From contig NZ_FTMN01000010.1 in assembly GCF_900155945.1 (NCBI RefSeq), positions 118,939 through 182,938 on the forward strand: a DNA stretch of 64,000 bases. The letters run 5' to 3'. This DNA comes from Marinobacterium stanieri. GTDB taxonomy: Bacteria; Pseudomonadota; Gammaproteobacteria; Pseudomonadales; Balneatricaceae. This document shows positions 20,439-29,731 of the stretch, piece after piece (position 1 is the stretch's first letter; each line of letters starts with the position of its first letter). A program made the translations under genes and the position numbers. The notes under the pieces are model-generated. The model saw only the letters and a program-made list of their open reading frames with translations. It did not search any database and was not told the origin of the DNA.

Positions 20439-22643
20439 ATGCTGATTTTTCGTCTGGCAATACCCTCTCCCTTGCACCGACTATTTGACTATCGACCGCC
20501 CGTGTACGGCGCAGTTGATGCAGCGCCCGGTTGCCGGGTACGCGTCCCCTTCGGTAACCGTGAGGTGATCGGTATTCTGGTCGACCGGGTTGCAGAAACC
20601 GAGAGCGACTGTCCACCCGACAAGCTCAAAGCTGCGCTGGAAGTGCTGGATGAAATACCGGTGCTCTGCGATGAGCTTTATCAGCTGACCTGCTGGGCTG
20701 CGCGCTACTACCAGCACCCTCTGGGGGATGCACTTCAGCAAGCCCTGCCCGTACTCTTGCGCCAGGGGCAGTCGGACCGTTTTCAGCATCAAACCCTCTG
20801 GCGCGCCAGTCAGGATGCATCGCTGTCCCAGTTGGCCAGCAATGCCCATCGCCAGCGCGAACTGCTGCAACTGCTACTGGAGCACCCTCAGGGTATCAGT
20901 ACCGATGCTCTGAAAGCAGAGGGGGGCGACCCCAAATTGCTGCGAACGCTGGAGAGTAAAGGACTGGCGGCCAGCATGGAAAAGCGCCCGCAACTGCCAC
21001 ACGCCGACGAGCAGGAACAGGTGCTGCGCGAAGCCCCCCTGACTCTGAATAACGAACAGGGCGCCGTGGTTTCACGTCTGCAGCAGGCCAACGGATTCCT
21101 GCCACTACTGCTGGAAGGTGTTACCGGCTCGGGCAAGACCGAAGTGTATCTGCAGGCGATCCAACATGTGCTGGAACAGGGCAAACAGGCTCTGGTACTG
21201 GTACCCGAAATCGGCCTCACACCGCAGACAACCGCCCGCTTCAAGGCGCGCTTCAACGTCCCGGTTCTGGCCCTGCATTCAGGCATGACCGACCGCCAGC
21301 GCCTGGATGCCTGGCTCTGGGCCCGCGAAGGCAGCGCCCGAATTCTGATCGGCACGCGCTCGGCCATTTTCACCCCGCTCAAGCATCCCGGCATCATTAT
21401 TGTTGACGAAGAACACGACGGCTCCTTTAAACAGCAGGACGGCTTTCGCTACCACGCCCGCGACCTGGCCGTGTACCGTGCCCGTCAGCTCAACGTACCC
21501 GTCCTTCTGGGCAGCGCTACCCCTTCGCTGGAGTCACTGCAGAATGCACTCAGTGGCCGCTTTGAGCACCTGCGCCTGACCCAACGCGCAGGTAATGCGC
21601 GCCCCCCAAAATTTGAGCTGATGGATATCAAGCAGCAAACGCTGGATGCCGGCCTGTCCTCCGGCTTGCTTGCCCGTATCCACCAGCATCTGCGCCAGGG
21701 GACCCAGGTACTGATTTTCCTAAACCGGCGCGGTTTTTCGCCGGCGCTGGTATGCCATGATTGCGGCACCCCCGTGGATTGCACCCGCTGCGATGCCCGC
21801 ATGACGCTGCACCGCCAGCCACCGCACCTGCACTGCCACCACTGCGACCGCCAGACACCAATCCCGCGCCGCTGCAGCCAATGTGGCAGTGACCAGCTGC
21901 GCCCCGCTGGTAGCGGCACCGAACGCATTGAAGATCGCTTGCAGGTCCATTTCCCGGATGTACCCATCCACCGCGTGGACCGTGACAGCACCCAGCGCAA
22001 AAACGCACTGGAAAGAATCATGACCGAGGTTCACAAGGGCGAGCCCTGCATTCTGGTAGGCACACAGATGCTGGCCAAGGGCCACCATTTCCCCAAAGTA
22101 ACACTGGTCGCCATACTCGATGCCGATGCTGGCCTGTTCAGCGCCGATTTCCGCGGCATGGAGAAAACTGCTCAGCTCACTCTGCAAGTAGCCGGTCGAG
22201 CCGGTCGTGCGGATCATCCCGGCGAGGTAGTGCTGCAGACCATGCAAGCCGATCACCCCATGCTCAACACTCTGGTACACGCCGGCTACGAGCCTTTTGC
22301 CCGTGAAGAACTGCGCCTGCGTCAGGGCGGTCATCTGCCCCCCTTCTCCCACCATGCCCTGATCCGGGCTGAAGCCAACCGTCAGGGGTTGGCGGAAAAC
22401 TTCCTGCTCAGCCTGCGTGAGTGGGGGCAGCAATATCTGCCCGAACATGTGCACTGCATCGGCCCCTTCCCGGCCTTGATGGAGAAACGTGCCGGCCTGT
22501 TCCGTGCCCAGATGCTGATTCAGGCCGGGCAACGCAAACCCTTACACCAAGCCCTGGCGCTGCTGGTCAGCATGATGCAGGAACACCCGGAAGCACGGCG
22601 GGTACGCTGGACACTGGATGTGGACCCGATCGACAGTTACTAG
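20439..22643 (+). CDS. priA: Primosomal protein N' (replication restart helicase)
   Basis: DNA-dependent ATPase/helicase that reloads the replisome at stalled forks. I start it at ATG 20439 (734 aa, N-terminus MLIFRLAIPSPLHRLFDY) since E. coli PriA has 732 aa; there is no strong ribosome-binding site. The 3'-DNA-binding domain is followed by the helicase with Walker A GVTGSGKT at 227-234, DEEH at 323-326, and a zinc-binding insertion of eight Cys from about residue 439 (CHDCGTPVDCTRC ... CHHC ... CSQC). All motifs are intact. Confidence 0.96.
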   Translation: MLIFRLAIPSPLHRLFDYRPPVYGAVDAAPGCRVRVPFGNREVIGILVDRVAETESDCPPDKLKAALEVLDEIPVLCDELYQLTCWAARYYQHPLGDALQQALPVLLRQGQSDRFQHQTLWRASQDASLSQLASNAHRQRELLQLLLEHPQGISTDALKAEGGDPKLLRTLESKGLAASMEKRPQLPHADEQEQVLREAPLTLNNEQGAVVSRLQQANGFLPLLLEGVTGSGKTEVYLQAIQHVLEQGKQALVLVPEIGLTPQTTARFKARFNVPVLALHSGMTDRQRLDAWLWAREGSARILIGTRSAIFTPLKHPGIIIVDEEHDGSFKQQDGFRYHARDLAVYRARQLNVPVLLGSATPSLESLQNALSGRFEHLRLTQRAGNARPPKFELMDIKQQTLDAGLSSGLLARIHQHLRQGTQVLIFLNRRGFSPALVCHDCGTPVDCTRCDARMTLHRQPPHLHCHHCDRQTPIPRRCSQCGSDQLRPAGSGTERIEDRLQVHFPDVPIHRVDRDSTQRKNALERIMTEVHKGEPCILVGTQMLAKGHHFPKVTLVAILDADAGLFSADFRGMEKTAQLTLQVAGRAGRADHPGEVVLQTMQADHPMLNTLVHAGYEPFAREELRLRQGGHLPPFSHHALIRAEANRQGLAENFLLSLREWGQQYLPEHVHCIGPFPALMEKRAGLFRAQMLIQAGQRKPLHQALALLVSMMQEHPEARRVRWTLDVDPIDSY

Positions 22644-22670
22644 CTTGAAAAGCCCATTCCGGCAGGTGTG

Positions 22671-22762
22671 GGTGCCGTGTGAAGGCGACCGTCTGCCGCC
22701 AGGGAAGGCGGCAGCCCGAGCGGTCAGGGATGACGCAAAGCGTGTCGCATTCACATGGCGCC
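22671..22762. repeat. Palindromic intergenic repeat with AGGGA loops (REP-like)
   Basis: A 92-bp element between priA and argS. The outer arms GGTGCCGTGTGAAGGCGAC (22671-22689) and GTCGCATTCACATGGCGCC (22744-22762) are inverted and match at 16 of 19 positions. Inside are a perfect hairpin CTGCCGCC-AGGGAA-GGCGGCAG (22693-22714) and a small one, GTC-AGGGAT-GAC (22723-22734). Hairpins with AGGGA loops are a common intergenic repeat type in gammaproteobacteria. No second copy was seen in this window. Confidence 0.65.
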
Positions 22763-22825
22763 CTCACCAGACACGACCAAAGCAAAACAAAGGCGCCTCT
22801 CCTTTATCGAACCGGATCCGACTGA

Positions 22826-22856
22826 TTGGCAATTGACCACCTGCAGGGCGTATAAT
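22826..22856 (+). promoter_or_regulatory. argS: Possible argS promoter
   Basis: TTGGCA (5 of 6) and a perfect TATAAT at 22851-22856, separated by 19 nt, about 50 bp before the argS ATG. The spacing is longer than ideal. Confidence 0.5.
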
Positions 22857-22906
22857 GTCCGGTTTATTGCATCATTCTGATCGTCAATTCCAGCCAGAGT
22901 ACCCCG

Positions 22907-24664
22907 ATGAAAGAACAGATTGCCCAGTTGATCGAGACGGCTCTCGATTCCCTGATCGCAGACGGCACCCTGCCGGCCGACATCACGCCCAACATCCAGG
23001 TGGAAAACACCCGCGACAAGGCGCACGGCGACTTCGCCAGCAACATTGCCCTGACTCTGGCCAAGCCGGCACGACGAAACCCGCGCGAACTGGCACAGCA
23101 AATCTGTGATGCCCTGCCCCAATCCGGCAGCGTCGACAAAACCGAGATTGCAGGCCCCGGCTTCATCAACTTCTTTGCCAACCAGGCCTCTACCTTTGCC
23201 GTTGTCGGCGAGATCCTGGAGCAGGGTGACAGCTTTGGCCGCGCCCAGCCCAACTCGGGCCCGCGCATGCAGGTCGAATTCGTATCCGCCAACCCGACCG
23301 GCCCGCTGCACGTGGGCCATGGCCGAGGTGCCGCCTACGGCGCGACCGTTTCTGACCTGCTGGAAGCCGCCGGCGTGGAAGTGGAACGTGAATATTACGT
23401 CAACGATGCCGGCCGTCAGATGAACATTCTGGCCGTCAGTGTCTGGCTGCGTTACCTGGAACTGAACGACCAGGAACTGACCTTCCCCAGCAATGGTTAC
23501 CAGGGTTACTACATTCGCGATATCGCCAACGACCTGATCAAGGACCATGGCGACCGCTTCAACTTCCCGGCTGCCGACGTTTTCTTTGAGATCCCTGCTG
23601 ACGAACCGGCTGGTGGTGACAAGGAAATCCACATCGATGCACTGATCGAGCGTGCCCGCCAGCTGCTGGGTGATGACTACGAAACCGTGTTCGATGCCGG
23701 CCTGACCGCCATTCTGGGCGACATTCGTGAAGACCTGTCCGAGTTTGGTGTTGATTACCAGGAATGGTTCTCCGAACGCTCCCTGACCAGCAGCGGTGAT
23801 GTCAGCCGCGCGCTGGAACAGCTGGAAGCCAAGGGCTACCTGTACGAAGAGGAAGGCAACCTCTGGTTCCGTTCTACCGACTTCGGTGATGACAAGGACC
23901 GCGTGGTCAAACGTGCCAACGGCCAGACCACCTACTTCGCGTCCGACATCGCCTACCACATGAACAAGTTCGAGCGTGGCTTCGACAAGGTGGTGAATAT
24001 CTGGGGTGCTGACCACCACGGTTATATCGCCCGTGTTAAAGCCGCCATCCAGGCGATGGGCTACGACCCGGAGAAACTGGAAGTGCGTCTGGTGCAGTTT
24101 GCCATCCTGTATCGCGGCAGCGAACGCGTACAGATGTCCACCCGCTCTGGCTCCTTCGTGACCCTGCGTGAACTGCGCAACGAAGTGGGTAACGACGCCT
24201 GCCGCTTCTTCTATGTGACCCGTAAAGCGGATCAGCACATGGACTTCGACCTGGAGCTGGCCAAGTCCGAATCCAAGGACAACCCGGTGTACTACATCCA
24301 GTACGCCCACGCCCGTGTCTGCTCGGTACTGCGCAAGCTGGACAGCGAAGGCATGGCCTGGGATCAGGCTGCCGGCCTGGCGTCTCTGGAGCGTCTGGAA
24401 AGCGAAACCGAGAAGGACCTGGTCAAGCAGCTGGCCAAGTATCCGGAAACCCTGCAGCACGCGGCACTCAACTTCGAACCGCACATGCTGGCCAACTATC
24501 TGCGCGATCTGGCCGGTGACTTCCACACCTGGTACAACGGCCACAAGCTGATCATTGACGATGCCGAACTGCGTAATGCCCGCCTGACCCTGAGCGTCTC
24601 TGTACGCCAGGTACTGGCCAACGGCCTCAAACTGCTGGGCGTGTCCGCACCGGAGCAGATGTAA
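22907..24664 (+). CDS. argS: Arginyl-tRNA synthetase
   Basis: Class I aminoacyl-tRNA synthetase, 585 aa. It has the arginine-specific N-terminal tRNA-binding domain, the HIGH-type motif HVGHG at 135-139 within [15 protein letters not shown], and the degenerate KMSKS equivalent (VQMSTRSG) usual in ArgS. The C-terminal DALR anticodon-binding domain is complete. ATG start; the SPOR gene follows after 3 nt. Confidence 0.97.
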   Translation: MKEQIAQLIETALDSLIADGTLPADITPNIQVENTRDKAHGDFASNIALTLAKPARRNPRELAQQICDALPQSGSVDKTEIAGPGFINFFANQASTFAVVGEILEQGDSFGRAQPNSGPRMQVEFVSANPTGPLHVGHGRGAAYGATVSDLLEAAGVEVEREYYVNDAGRQMNILAVSVWLRYLELNDQELTFPSNGYQGYYIRDIANDLIKDHGDRFNFPAADVFFEIPADEPAGGDKEIHIDALIERARQLLGDDYETVFDAGLTAILGDIREDLSEFGVDYQEWFSERSLTSSGDVSRALEQLEAKGYLYEEEGNLWFRSTDFGDDKDRVVKRANGQTTYFASDIAYHMNKFERGFDKVVNIWGADHHGYIARVKAAIQAMGYDPEKLEVRLVQFAILYRGSERVQMSTRSGSFVTLRELRNEVGNDACRFFYVTRKADQHMDFDLELAKSESKDNPVYYIQYAHARVCSVLRKLDSEGMAWDQAAGLASLERLESETEKDLVKQLAKYPETLQHAALNFEPHMLANYLRDLAGDFHTWYNGHKLIIDDAELRNARLTLSVSVRQVLANGLKLLGVSAPEQM

Positions 24665-24667
24665 CCC

Positions 24668-25315
24668 ATGGCGAAGCAGGATTACGCTCGCAAGCGGCGT
24701 GGCGGCAACAGTGCCAGCCGCGCCCAGCCGCGCAAGGCAGCGCCGAAAAAAGCAGCCCCGCCACCACCAAGGCGCAAGCCCTGGGGGTTAATACTGTTCA
24801 CGCCCCTGGTATTGGGCGGGCTGGGCTTTCTGCTGTATACCCTGCTGCAGACACCGCCGCAGCCAAGCACGGCCACTACGCCCAAGGTAGAAAAGGTCGC
24901 GCCCAAGCCGGCCCCCAAACCGGCGGCGAAACCCGTGGCAAAAGCGGAGCCCGAGCCGGCACCGGCAGCGGAAGAACCCAAGCAGAGCAAGTTTGAGTTC
25001 TACGAAATGTTGCCCAAAACGGAAGTGGTGGCCCCCAAGGTGGATGTGTACAAGTCCACGCCCAAGGACGCAAAGATGGAGCACCGATACCTGTTGCAGG
25101 CCGGTTCCTTCCGTAACAAGTCCGATGCCGAGAGCATGCGCGCCAAGCTGATCCTGCAGGGACTGCCCGGCGTCAAGGTGGATCAGTCCTCCGGCAGCAG
25201 TGGCATCTGGTACCGTGTTCGCCTGGGCCCGTTCGACAACAAGACGGCCATGAACAAGGCGCGTAACAAGCTGGGCAAGCTCAGTATCCTGCCAATGCAG
25301 ATCCGGATCGACTGA
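24668..25315 (+). CDS. FtsN-like SPOR-domain cell division protein
   Basis: 215 aa, bitopic inner-membrane protein. The cytoplasmic tail is very basic (KQDYARKRRGG..), as in FtsN, which uses it to contact FtsA. One transmembrane helix lies near residues 39-61, then a Pro/Lys/Ala-rich linker and a C-terminal SPOR domain (RYLLQAGSFRNKSDAE..) that binds denuded glycan. It lies between argS and hslV, the place of the equivalent Pseudomonas gene. Whether it is the essential FtsN of this organism cannot be decided here; a second SPOR protein (DamX) is encoded at 6885-8474. Confidence 0.85.
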   Translation: MAKQDYARKRRGGNSASRAQPRKAAPKKAAPPPPRRKPWGLILFTPLVLGGLGFLLYTLLQTPPQPSTATTPKVEKVAPKPAPKPAAKPVAKAEPEPAPAAEEPKQSKFEFYEMLPKTEVVAPKVDVYKSTPKDAKMEHRYLLQAGSFRNKSDAESMRAKLILQGLPGVKVDQSSGSSGIWYRVRLGPFDNKTAMNKARNKLGKLSILPMQIRID

Positions 25316-25329
25316 TCCGGGTCTCCCCC

Positions 25330-25357
25330 CTTGAAATCCTGTCACCTGCATCCATAT
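25330..25357 (+). promoter_or_regulatory. hslV: Sigma-32 (heat-shock) promoter for hslVU
   Basis: CTTGAAA at 25330-25336, 13 nt, then ATCCATAT at 25350-25357, against the sigma-32 consensus CTTGAAA - CCCCATNT (7/7 and 6/8). It lies about 38 bp upstream of the hslV ATG, in the gap after the SPOR gene. hslVU is a classical heat-shock operon. Confidence 0.75.
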
Positions 25358-25394
25358 CTGTAGGCATTAGAGATACCGATAGGATTTTTCTGTT

Positions 25395-25934
25395 ATGACA
25401 ACAATTGTTTCCGTGCGCCGTGGCGACCAGGTAGTGGTTGGCGGTGATGGCCAGGTTTCACTTGGCAATACCGTAATGAAAGGCACCGCCAAAAAGGTTA
25501 ATACCCTGCCCAAGCACCAGGTGATCACGGGGTTTGCCGGCAGTACCGCAGACGCCATCACCCTGCGTGACCTGTTCGAGCAGCAGCTGGACAAGCACCA
25601 GGGCAATATCGTGAATGCGGTCATCCATCTCGCCCGTGAGTGGCGCTCCGACCGCGCCCTGCGACGCCTTGAAGCGCTAATGCTGGTGGCCAACCAGGAA
25701 AAAACCTATCTGATTTCAGGTAACGGTGACGTGATCGAACCGGAAGACGGTGTCATCGCCATCGGCTCTGGCGGCAACTACGCCCTGGCATCTGCCCGCG
25801 CACTGGTGGAAAACACCGAACTGAGTGCCCGCGATATCGTGGAGAAGAGCCTGCACATTGCCGCCGGCATCTGCGTCTTCACCAACGACAACCTGACCAT
25901 TGAAACCCTGGCCAACAGCCGCGAGGAGAACTGA
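25395..25934 (+). CDS. hslV: ATP-dependent protease HslV (ClpQ), peptidase subunit
   Basis: Threonine peptidase of the HslUV complex, 179 aa. After Met removal the second residue Thr becomes the catalytic N-terminus ([20 protein letters not shown]). The Lys of the active site (..[11 protein letters not shown]) and Gly-rich GFAGSTADA are present. ATG start; hslU begins 2 nt after its stop. Confidence 0.97.
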   Translation: MTTIVSVRRGDQVVVGGDGQVSLGNTVMKGTAKKVNTLPKHQVITGFAGSTADAITLRDLFEQQLDKHQGNIVNAVIHLAREWRSDRALRRLEALMLVANQEKTYLISGNGDVIEPEDGVIAIGSGGNYALASARALVENTELSARDIVEKSLHIAAGICVFTNDNLTIETLANSREEN

Positions 25935-25936
25935 GC

Positions 25937-27277
25937 ATGTCCAACATGACCCCGCGCGAGATCGTGCATGAACTCAACCGTCACATCATCGGTCAGGACG
26001 ACGCCAAGCGCTCCGTCTCCATCGCTCTGCGAAACCGCTGGCGTCGCATGCAGCTGGATGAAGAGCTGCGCCCGGAAGTTACCCCGAAAAACATTCTGAT
26101 GATTGGCCCCACCGGCGTTGGTAAAACCGAAATTGCCCGCCGTCTGGCCAAACTGGCCAACGCGCCGTTCATCAAGGTCGAAGCGACCAAGTTCACCGAA
26201 GTCGGCTATGTCGGCCGCGATGTGGAAACCATCGTCCGCGACCTGGTCGAGATGGCCGTCAAAATGGTACGCGAACAGGCAATGGAAGGGGTTCGCTTCC
26301 GCGCCGAAGAAGCTGCCGAAGAGCGCATCCTCGACGCCCTGCTGCCGCCGGCTCGCCCGACCAGCTATGGCAATGAGGAAGAGCCGAGCAAAACCGACAG
26401 CGCCACTCGCCAGATCTTCCGCAAGAAGCTGCGTGAAGGCCAGCTGGATGACAAGGAGATCGATATCGAGGTCTCCCAGCAGCCCATGGGCGTCGAAATC
26501 ATGGCCCCTCCGGGCATGGAAGAGATGACCAGCCAGCTGCAGAACATGTTCTCCAACATGGGTCAGGACCGCAAGAAGAGCCAGCGCCTCAAGGTGAAGG
26601 ATGCCTTCAAACTGCTGACCGATGAAGAAGCAGCCGGCCTGATCAAGGAAGAAGAGACCAAGCAGAAAGCCGTTGAGATGGTAGAGCAGAACGGTATCGT
26701 CTTCCTCGACGAGATCGACAAGGTCTGCAAGCGCGGTGAAAGCAACAGCGGCGGTGATGTCTCCCGTGAAGGCGTACAGCGTGACCTGCTGCCGCTGATC
26801 GAAGGCTGCACCGTGAGCACCAAGTACGGTATGGTCAAAACCGACCATATCCTGTTTATCGCCTCCGGTGCCTTCCACCTGGCGCGTCCGTCCGATCTGA
26901 TTCCGGAGCTGCAGGGCCGTCTGCCGATCCGCGTCGAGCTGAACGCGCTGACGCCGGAAGATTTCCGTCGCATCCTGACCGAGCCCAAAGCCTCACTGAC
27001 CGAGCAGTACAAGGCACTGCTGGCGACCGAAGGCGTCACTGTCGAGTTCACCGATGACGGCATCGCCCGCATCGCTGAACTGGCCTACGAAGTGAACGAG
27101 CAGACCGAAAACATCGGCGCCCGTCGCCTGCACACGATGATGGAACGTCTGCTGGACGACCTGTCATTCGTGGCCTCCGACAAGCACGGTGAAACCGTTG
27201 TCGTTGATGCTGCGTATGTGGATGCACAGTTGAATGAACTGAGCCATGATGAAGACCTGAGTCACTACATTTTGTAA
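25937..27277 (+). CDS. hslU: ATP-dependent protease ATPase subunit HslU
   Basis: AAA+ unfoldase that feeds HslV, 446 aa. Walker A GPTGVGKT at 57-64, Walker B VFLDEIDK with Asp258, a GYVGRD pore loop and the I-domain (about 110-240) are intact, and the C-terminus ends in LSHYIL, the tail that inserts into HslV. A GAGGAG ribosome-binding site sits inside the end of hslV. Confidence 0.98.
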   Translation: MSNMTPREIVHELNRHIIGQDDAKRSVSIALRNRWRRMQLDEELRPEVTPKNILMIGPTGVGKTEIARRLAKLANAPFIKVEATKFTEVGYVGRDVETIVRDLVEMAVKMVREQAMEGVRFRAEEAAEERILDALLPPARPTSYGNEEEPSKTDSATRQIFRKKLREGQLDDKEIDIEVSQQPMGVEIMAPPGMEEMTSQLQNMFSNMGQDRKKSQRLKVKDAFKLLTDEEAAGLIKEEETKQKAVEMVEQNGIVFLDEIDKVCKRGESNSGGDVSREGVQRDLLPLIEGCTVSTKYGMVKTDHILFIASGAFHLARPSDLIPELQGRLPIRVELNALTPEDFRRILTEPKASLTEQYKALLATEGVTVEFTDDGIARIAELAYEVNEQTENIGARRLHTMMERLLDDLSFVASDKHGETVVVDAAYVDAQLNELSHDEDLSHYIL

Positions 27278-27298
27278 GACTCTCGATCTTTTTGACTG

Positions 27299-27334
27299 CC
27301 GGGGCAGCCATGCTGCTCCGGTTCCTTACGGAGC
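27299..27334 (+). promoter_or_regulatory. Two alternative hairpins overlapping the DUF971 ribosome-binding site
   Basis: Hairpin A (27299-27321) pairs CCGGGGCAGC with GCTGCTCCGG around CAT. Hairpin B (27315-27334) pairs GCTCCG with CGGAGC. They share 27315-27320, so only one can form at a time. B contains the CGGAG ribosome-binding site that lies 7 nt before the ATG at 27341. A could also be a weak hslU terminator. Regulation is inference. Confidence 0.4.
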
Positions 27335-27340
27335 CCCACC

Positions 27341-27721
27341 ATGAATACCTCGGTTCCCCTGCCTTCCGATATCAAGTTACACCTGAAGTCCAAAACCCTG
27401 GAGCTGATCTACGCTGATGGCGGCTATGAATTGACCGCTGAATTCCTGCGCGTACATTCACCCTCGGCCGAAGTGCGTGGACACGGTATCGGCAACGGCG
27501 TGCTGCAAACAGGCAAGAAACATGTCGGCTTCAAGGGTGTTGAGCCCGCCGGCAACTACGCCCTCAAGATCAGCTTTGATGATGGTCACGACTCAGGCCT
27601 CTATACCTGGGAATACCTGCATGACCTGACGCATAATCAGGACGAATACTGGCAGCGTTACCTGCAACAGCTGGAAGCAGCCGGTGCTTCGCGTGACAAT
27701 GGCTTGATCGCCCGGGGCTAA
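27341..27721 (+). CDS. DUF971 family protein
   Basis: 126 aa, related to the N-terminal domain of gamma-butyrobetaine hydroxylases (DUF971/GBBH-like N), without the oxygenase part. Visible marks are the WEYLHDL motif and HSPSAEVRGHG. The same gene follows hslU in Pseudomonas. In eukaryotes and plastids related domains occur in proteins linked to iron-sulfur cluster transfer, but the function of the free-standing bacterial form is not certain. ATG start with CGGAG. Confidence 0.85.
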   Translation: MNTSVPLPSDIKLHLKSKTLELIYADGGYELTAEFLRVHSPSAEVRGHGIGNGVLQTGKKHVGFKGVEPAGNYALKISFDDGHDSGLYTWEYLHDLTHNQDEYWQRYLQQLEAAGASRDNGLIARG

Positions 27722-27734
27722 GCCTCACACCAGT

Positions 27735-27763
27735 GCGACAAACTATTCTCTGCGGAGTAGAAT
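27735..27763 (+). promoter_or_regulatory. ubiE: Possible ubiE promoter
   Basis: GCGACA, 17 nt, TAGAAT (27758-27763), 37 bp before the ubiE ATG. Matches are 4 of 6 and 5 of 6 with ideal spacing. Confidence 0.45.
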
Positions 27764-27799
27764 GCGGGCATCTTTTGAGTAACAGTCGGACAGAGAATC

Positions 27800-28558
27800 A
27801 TGTCAGAGCAGAACGAAAAGAAAACCACTCACTTCGGCTATCAGGACGTCCCGGTCGAAGAGAAGGTAAAGCGTGTCGCCGATGTCTTCCACTCGGTGGC
27901 CGGCAAGTATGATCTGATGAATGACCTTATGTCCGGCGGCATCCACCGCCTGTGGAAGCGCCTCACCATCGACCAGTCCGGTGTGCGTCGCGGTCACAAG
28001 GTACTGGATATTGCCGGCGGTACCGGCGACCTGACGCGCAAATTTGCCCGTATGGTGGGTCAGGAAGGCAAAGTGGTGCTGGCCGATATCAACGACTCCA
28101 TGCTCAAGGTGGGCCGCGACAAGCTGCTCAACTCCGGCGTTACCGGTAACGTGGAGTACGTTCAGGCCAACGCCGAGTGCCTGCCGTTCGATGACAACAC
28201 CTTCGATGTCATCACCATCGCCTTCGGCCTGCGCAATGTCACCGACCAGAATGCCGCTCTGGCTTCCATGCTGCGCGTGCTCAAGCCCGGTGGCAAGCTG
28301 ATGATTCTGGAGTTCTCCAAGACCGATAACCCGGCCTTGACCAAGATGTACGATTTCTATTCGTTCAACATCCTGCCGCAGATGGGCAAGGTGATCGCCG
28401 GTGACGCCGAAAGCTACCGTTACCTGGCTGAATCCATCCGCAAACACCCGGACCAGGAAACCCTGAAAGGGATGATGGATAACGCAGGCTTCGTGAACAC
28501 GCGCTACCAGAACATGACCGGCGGTGTCGTGGCCCTGCATACCGGCATCAAGCCCTGA
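27800..28558 (+). CDS. ubiE: Ubiquinone/menaquinone C-methyltransferase UbiE
   Basis: SAM-dependent methyltransferase that C-methylates the benzoquinol (or demethylmenaquinol) ring, 252 aa. The N-terminal [23 protein letters not shown] segment, SAM motif [16 protein letters not shown], and LRNVTD and [12 protein letters not shown] blocks are standard. ATG start. ubiJ follows after 39 nt. Confidence 0.97.
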   Translation: MSEQNEKKTTHFGYQDVPVEEKVKRVADVFHSVAGKYDLMNDLMSGGIHRLWKRLTIDQSGVRRGHKVLDIAGGTGDLTRKFARMVGQEGKVVLADINDSMLKVGRDKLLNSGVTGNVEYVQANAECLPFDDNTFDVITIAFGLRNVTDQNAALASMLRVLKPGGKLMILEFSKTDNPALTKMYDFYSFNILPQMGKVIAGDAESYRYLAESIRKHPDQETLKGMMDNAGFVNTRYQNMTGGVVALHTGIKP

Positions 28559-28597
28559 GCACGCCCCTGAACCCAGCCCTCTGAAGCGAGCACATTC

Positions 28598-29239
28598 ATG
28601 GCCACAGGAATGATCAATGCAACCCTGCTGACACTGGCGGAAGAAAGCCTCAATCGTGTACTGGCGCGCGATCCGGTGACGCTGAAACAGCTGGAGTCAC
28701 TGTCCGGACGCGAAATCCGCATCGAGTGCAGCCGTCCCGAGTGCCATCTTTACCTGCTGCCGCATGCACAGGGCATCGACCTGTTGGCAGAAAGCGCTAC
28801 CGAGCCGGACGCCTGCATTCGCGGTTCTGCCTTCAACCTGATGCGCCTGCCTCAGGCCGGCAATCAGGTGTTGTTCGGCCGCGGCGTGAGCATCGAAGGT
28901 AACAGCGGCCTGGTACACCGCCTGCAGCAGATTCTGGCCGATAGTCAGATCGACTGGGAAGCCTGGCTGGCCGACCTGATCGGCGATACTGCAGCACACC
29001 CGCTGGCTAACCTGCTTCGCTCGGCCACTCAACAACTACGCTACAGCGGCAACAGCCTGATGCTCAGTCTGGAAGAATACCTGCATGAGGAAGCGCGTCT
29101 GCTGCCAACGCGGGTTGAGATCGAAATCTGGCAGGATGAAGTGGATGAGCTACGCGATGCCAGTGACCGCCTGGAGGCACGCATCGCACAGCTGGAGCAG
29201 CAGCGTTCAGGCCACTCAAGCACTGAGCAGCCTGACTGA
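28598..29239 (+). CDS. ubiJ: Ubiquinone biosynthesis accessory factor UbiJ (SCP2 domain)
   Basis: 213 aa. N-terminal SCP2-like lipid-binding domain and a C-terminal coiled coil (DELRDASDRLEARIAQLEQQ), the arrangement of UbiJ, which with UbiK holds the ubiquinone biosynthesis complex together. It follows ubiE as expected. The usual third gene, ubiB, is missing: the next gene, hemJ, is on the other strand, ending 10 nt away. Confidence 0.9.
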   Translation: MATGMINATLLTLAEESLNRVLARDPVTLKQLESLSGREIRIECSRPECHLYLLPHAQGIDLLAESATEPDACIRGSAFNLMRLPQAGNQVLFGRGVSIEGNSGLVHRLQQILADSQIDWEAWLADLIGDTAAHPLANLLRSATQQLRYSGNSLMLSLEEYLHEEARLLPTRVEIEIWQDEVDELRDASDRLEARIAQLEQQRSGHSSTEQPD

Positions 29240-29249
29240 CCCTGATGTC

Positions 29250-29663
29250 TTAAAAGGGTTTCACCACCACAAAAATTAGAATCGGGATAAAAATCAGCAG
29301 CGGCAATTCGTTGTACAAGCGGAAGTAGCGACCGCTGCGATTCAACTCACCGCGCTGAAGCTGTTTCAGGTAGGCACGGCACCAAACATGGTAGCCAATC
29401 AAAAAGACTACAAACATCAGCTTTGCGTGCAGCCAGCCCCCGCTGAAGCCATATCCCAGCCAGAGCCAAAGCCCCAACCCCAGCGTGAACACGGCCATAA
29501 TGGTCATGAAGCCATAGAGCTTGCGCGCCATGATCTCCAGACGGGCCACATCCTGCCCTGCCTCACGGCCTTCCACATAATGCACAAATATTCTCGGCAG
29601 ATAGAAAATTCCCGCCATCCAGCTGGTCATGGCCAGAATATGGAGCATTTTAAACCAGAGCAT
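29250..29663 (-). CDS. hemJ: Protoporphyrinogen IX oxidase HemJ family membrane protein
   Basis: 137 aa with four predicted transmembrane helices. The conserved His near the N-terminus (MLWFKMLHI, His8), the WMAGIFYLPRIFVHY motif and the LHAKLMFV Lys motif match HemJ (UPF0093/CopD-like), the heme-b-containing enzyme that oxidises protoporphyrinogen IX in many proteobacteria lacking HemG/HemY. ATG start. On the same strand 68 bp downstream of the FAH-family gene. Confidence 0.88.
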   Translation of the reverse strand: MLWFKMLHILAMTSWMAGIFYLPRIFVHYVEGREAGQDVARLEIMARKLYGFMTIMAVFTLGLGLWLWLGYGFSGGWLHAKLMFVVFLIGYHVWCRAYLKQLQRGELNRSGRYFRLYNELPLLIFIPILIFVVVKPF

Positions 29664-29731
29664 AGAGTCCCCTCAGCCGCTCGTTACGAGCGTCAGTCCT
29701 TGTCGATGAATGGCGCTGGCCAACCCGGAAG

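Noticed and set aside
22751..24544. 597-codon open frame opposite argS
   Set aside because: Antisense shadow of argS with no recognisable domain.
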